Positions 52,257 through 52,444 of a stretch of 52,444 nucleotides of DNA are shown in pieces. Numbering within the stretch: the stretch's first letter is position 1; the number at the start of each line of letters is the position of its first letter. The stretch comes from JADJPL01 sp041183125 (GTDB taxonomy: Bacteria > Bacteroidota > Bacteroidia > Chitinophagales > Saprospiraceae), in contig JBEGMH010000350.1 of the NCBI GenBank assembly GCA_041183125.1, forward strand, positions 1 to 52,444, in the 5' to 3' direction. Below the pieces are notes generated by a model. It saw only the letters and a list, made by a program, of their open reading frames with translations, was not told the origin of the DNA and did not search any database. The position numbers and the translations under genes are program-made.

Positions 52257-52444
52257 ATGAAATTCAGCGTATCCTCCTCCGAACTGCTCAAACAACTACA
52301 GGTAGTCGCAGGATCTATAGGGTCCAACCCCGTCATGCCGATCCTGGAAGACTTCCTGTTCTCTATCCAGGACAACGTGCTCACCATAGCGGCTTCTGAC
52401 ATGGAAACGACTATGGTTACCTCTCTCGATGTGATGGCCGACGG
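52257..52444 (+). CDS. dnaN: DNA polymerase III beta sliding clamp (5' part)
   Basis: The first 62 codons of the beta clamp, cut by the window end. MKFSVSSSELLKQLQVVAG and the following NPVMPILEDFLF, LTIAASDMETTM are diagnostic of the first clamp domain. The clamp tethers DNA polymerase III to DNA. dnaA is not upstream; instead a palindromic repeat and cvfB are. The remainder is outside the window. Confidence 0.93.
   Translation, partial: MKFSVSSSELLKQLQVVAGSIGSNPVMPILEDFLFSIQDNVLTIAASDMETTMVTSLDVMAD

Overview
The window is a chromosomal segment of a Bacteroidota bacterium. Evidence seen directly: a SusC/SusD pair, two proteins ending in type IX secretion (T9SS) sorting domains (one type A, one type B with SprB-like repeats), TAnnTTTG-type -7 promoter boxes, a Cys-rich RicT/PSP1 protein and a catalytically degenerate M16 peptidase typical of the phylum. 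Base composition is moderate to high for the phylum (roughly half G+C). A Saprospiria/Lewinella-like lineage is my inference, not shown by the sequence. There are no transposases, prophage genes, CRISPR arrays or rRNA genes. Almost all genes are ordinary and intact.

Layout. 1-6.8 kb (+): a palindromic repeat, a small membrane protein, mutL, two tandem rhomboid proteases, a membrane-anchored EEP-family hydrolase and an S41 protease. 6.9-11.5 kb (-): cysS, an alpha/beta hydrolase, a methionine-type aminotransferase and an M42 aminopeptidase. 11.6-19 kb: a flippase, a T9SS cargo protein, queD (-), holB, ricT and lpdA. 19.1-30.3 kb (-): susD and susC, then a separate three-gene set of planctomycete-type proteins (DUF1549/DUF1553 cytochrome, DUF1501 Tat protein, DUF2231-cytochrome-LRR protein). 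This is the most accessory-looking part. 30.4-32 kb (-): rsmI, purS, pssA. 32.2-35.9 kb (+): a 1012-residue SprB-repeat T9SS protein and lptC. 35.9-42.3 kb (-): an S8 protease lipoprotein, polA, a DUF3078-type gene broken by an in-frame TGA, a small unknown protein, an ECF sigma factor and recX. 42.4-43.8 kb (+): a CAU-anticodon tRNA, its terminator, two tandem palindromic repeats and a TIM-barrel protein. 43.8-49.7 kb (-): the rod-shape operon mreB-mreC-mreD-mrdA followed by capA-like and folA genes. 49.9-52.4 kb: an M16-like protein and a CvfB-like RNA-binding protein (-), another palindromic repeat, and the start of dnaN (+), cut by the window end.

How the genes work together. DNA maintenance (mutL, holB, polA, recX, dnaN) and envelope biogenesis (mreBCD-mrdA, lptC, pssA, flippase, rhomboids) dominate. 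The susCD locus plus the cytochrome/DUF1501 genes may form an uptake and extracytoplasmic processing system. That link is inferred only from adjacency and shared strand, and the two halves are separated by a 393-bp AT-rich regulatory-looking gap.

The observations most worth a second look are a family of about 65-82 bp palindromic repeats (at least four copies) whose edges supply promoter-like boxes, the nonsense codon in the DUF3078 gene, helically phased 13-bp sites upstream of susC, and a 55-bp perfect-armed palindrome between lpdA and susD. No clearly new multi-gene defence or mobile system is present.
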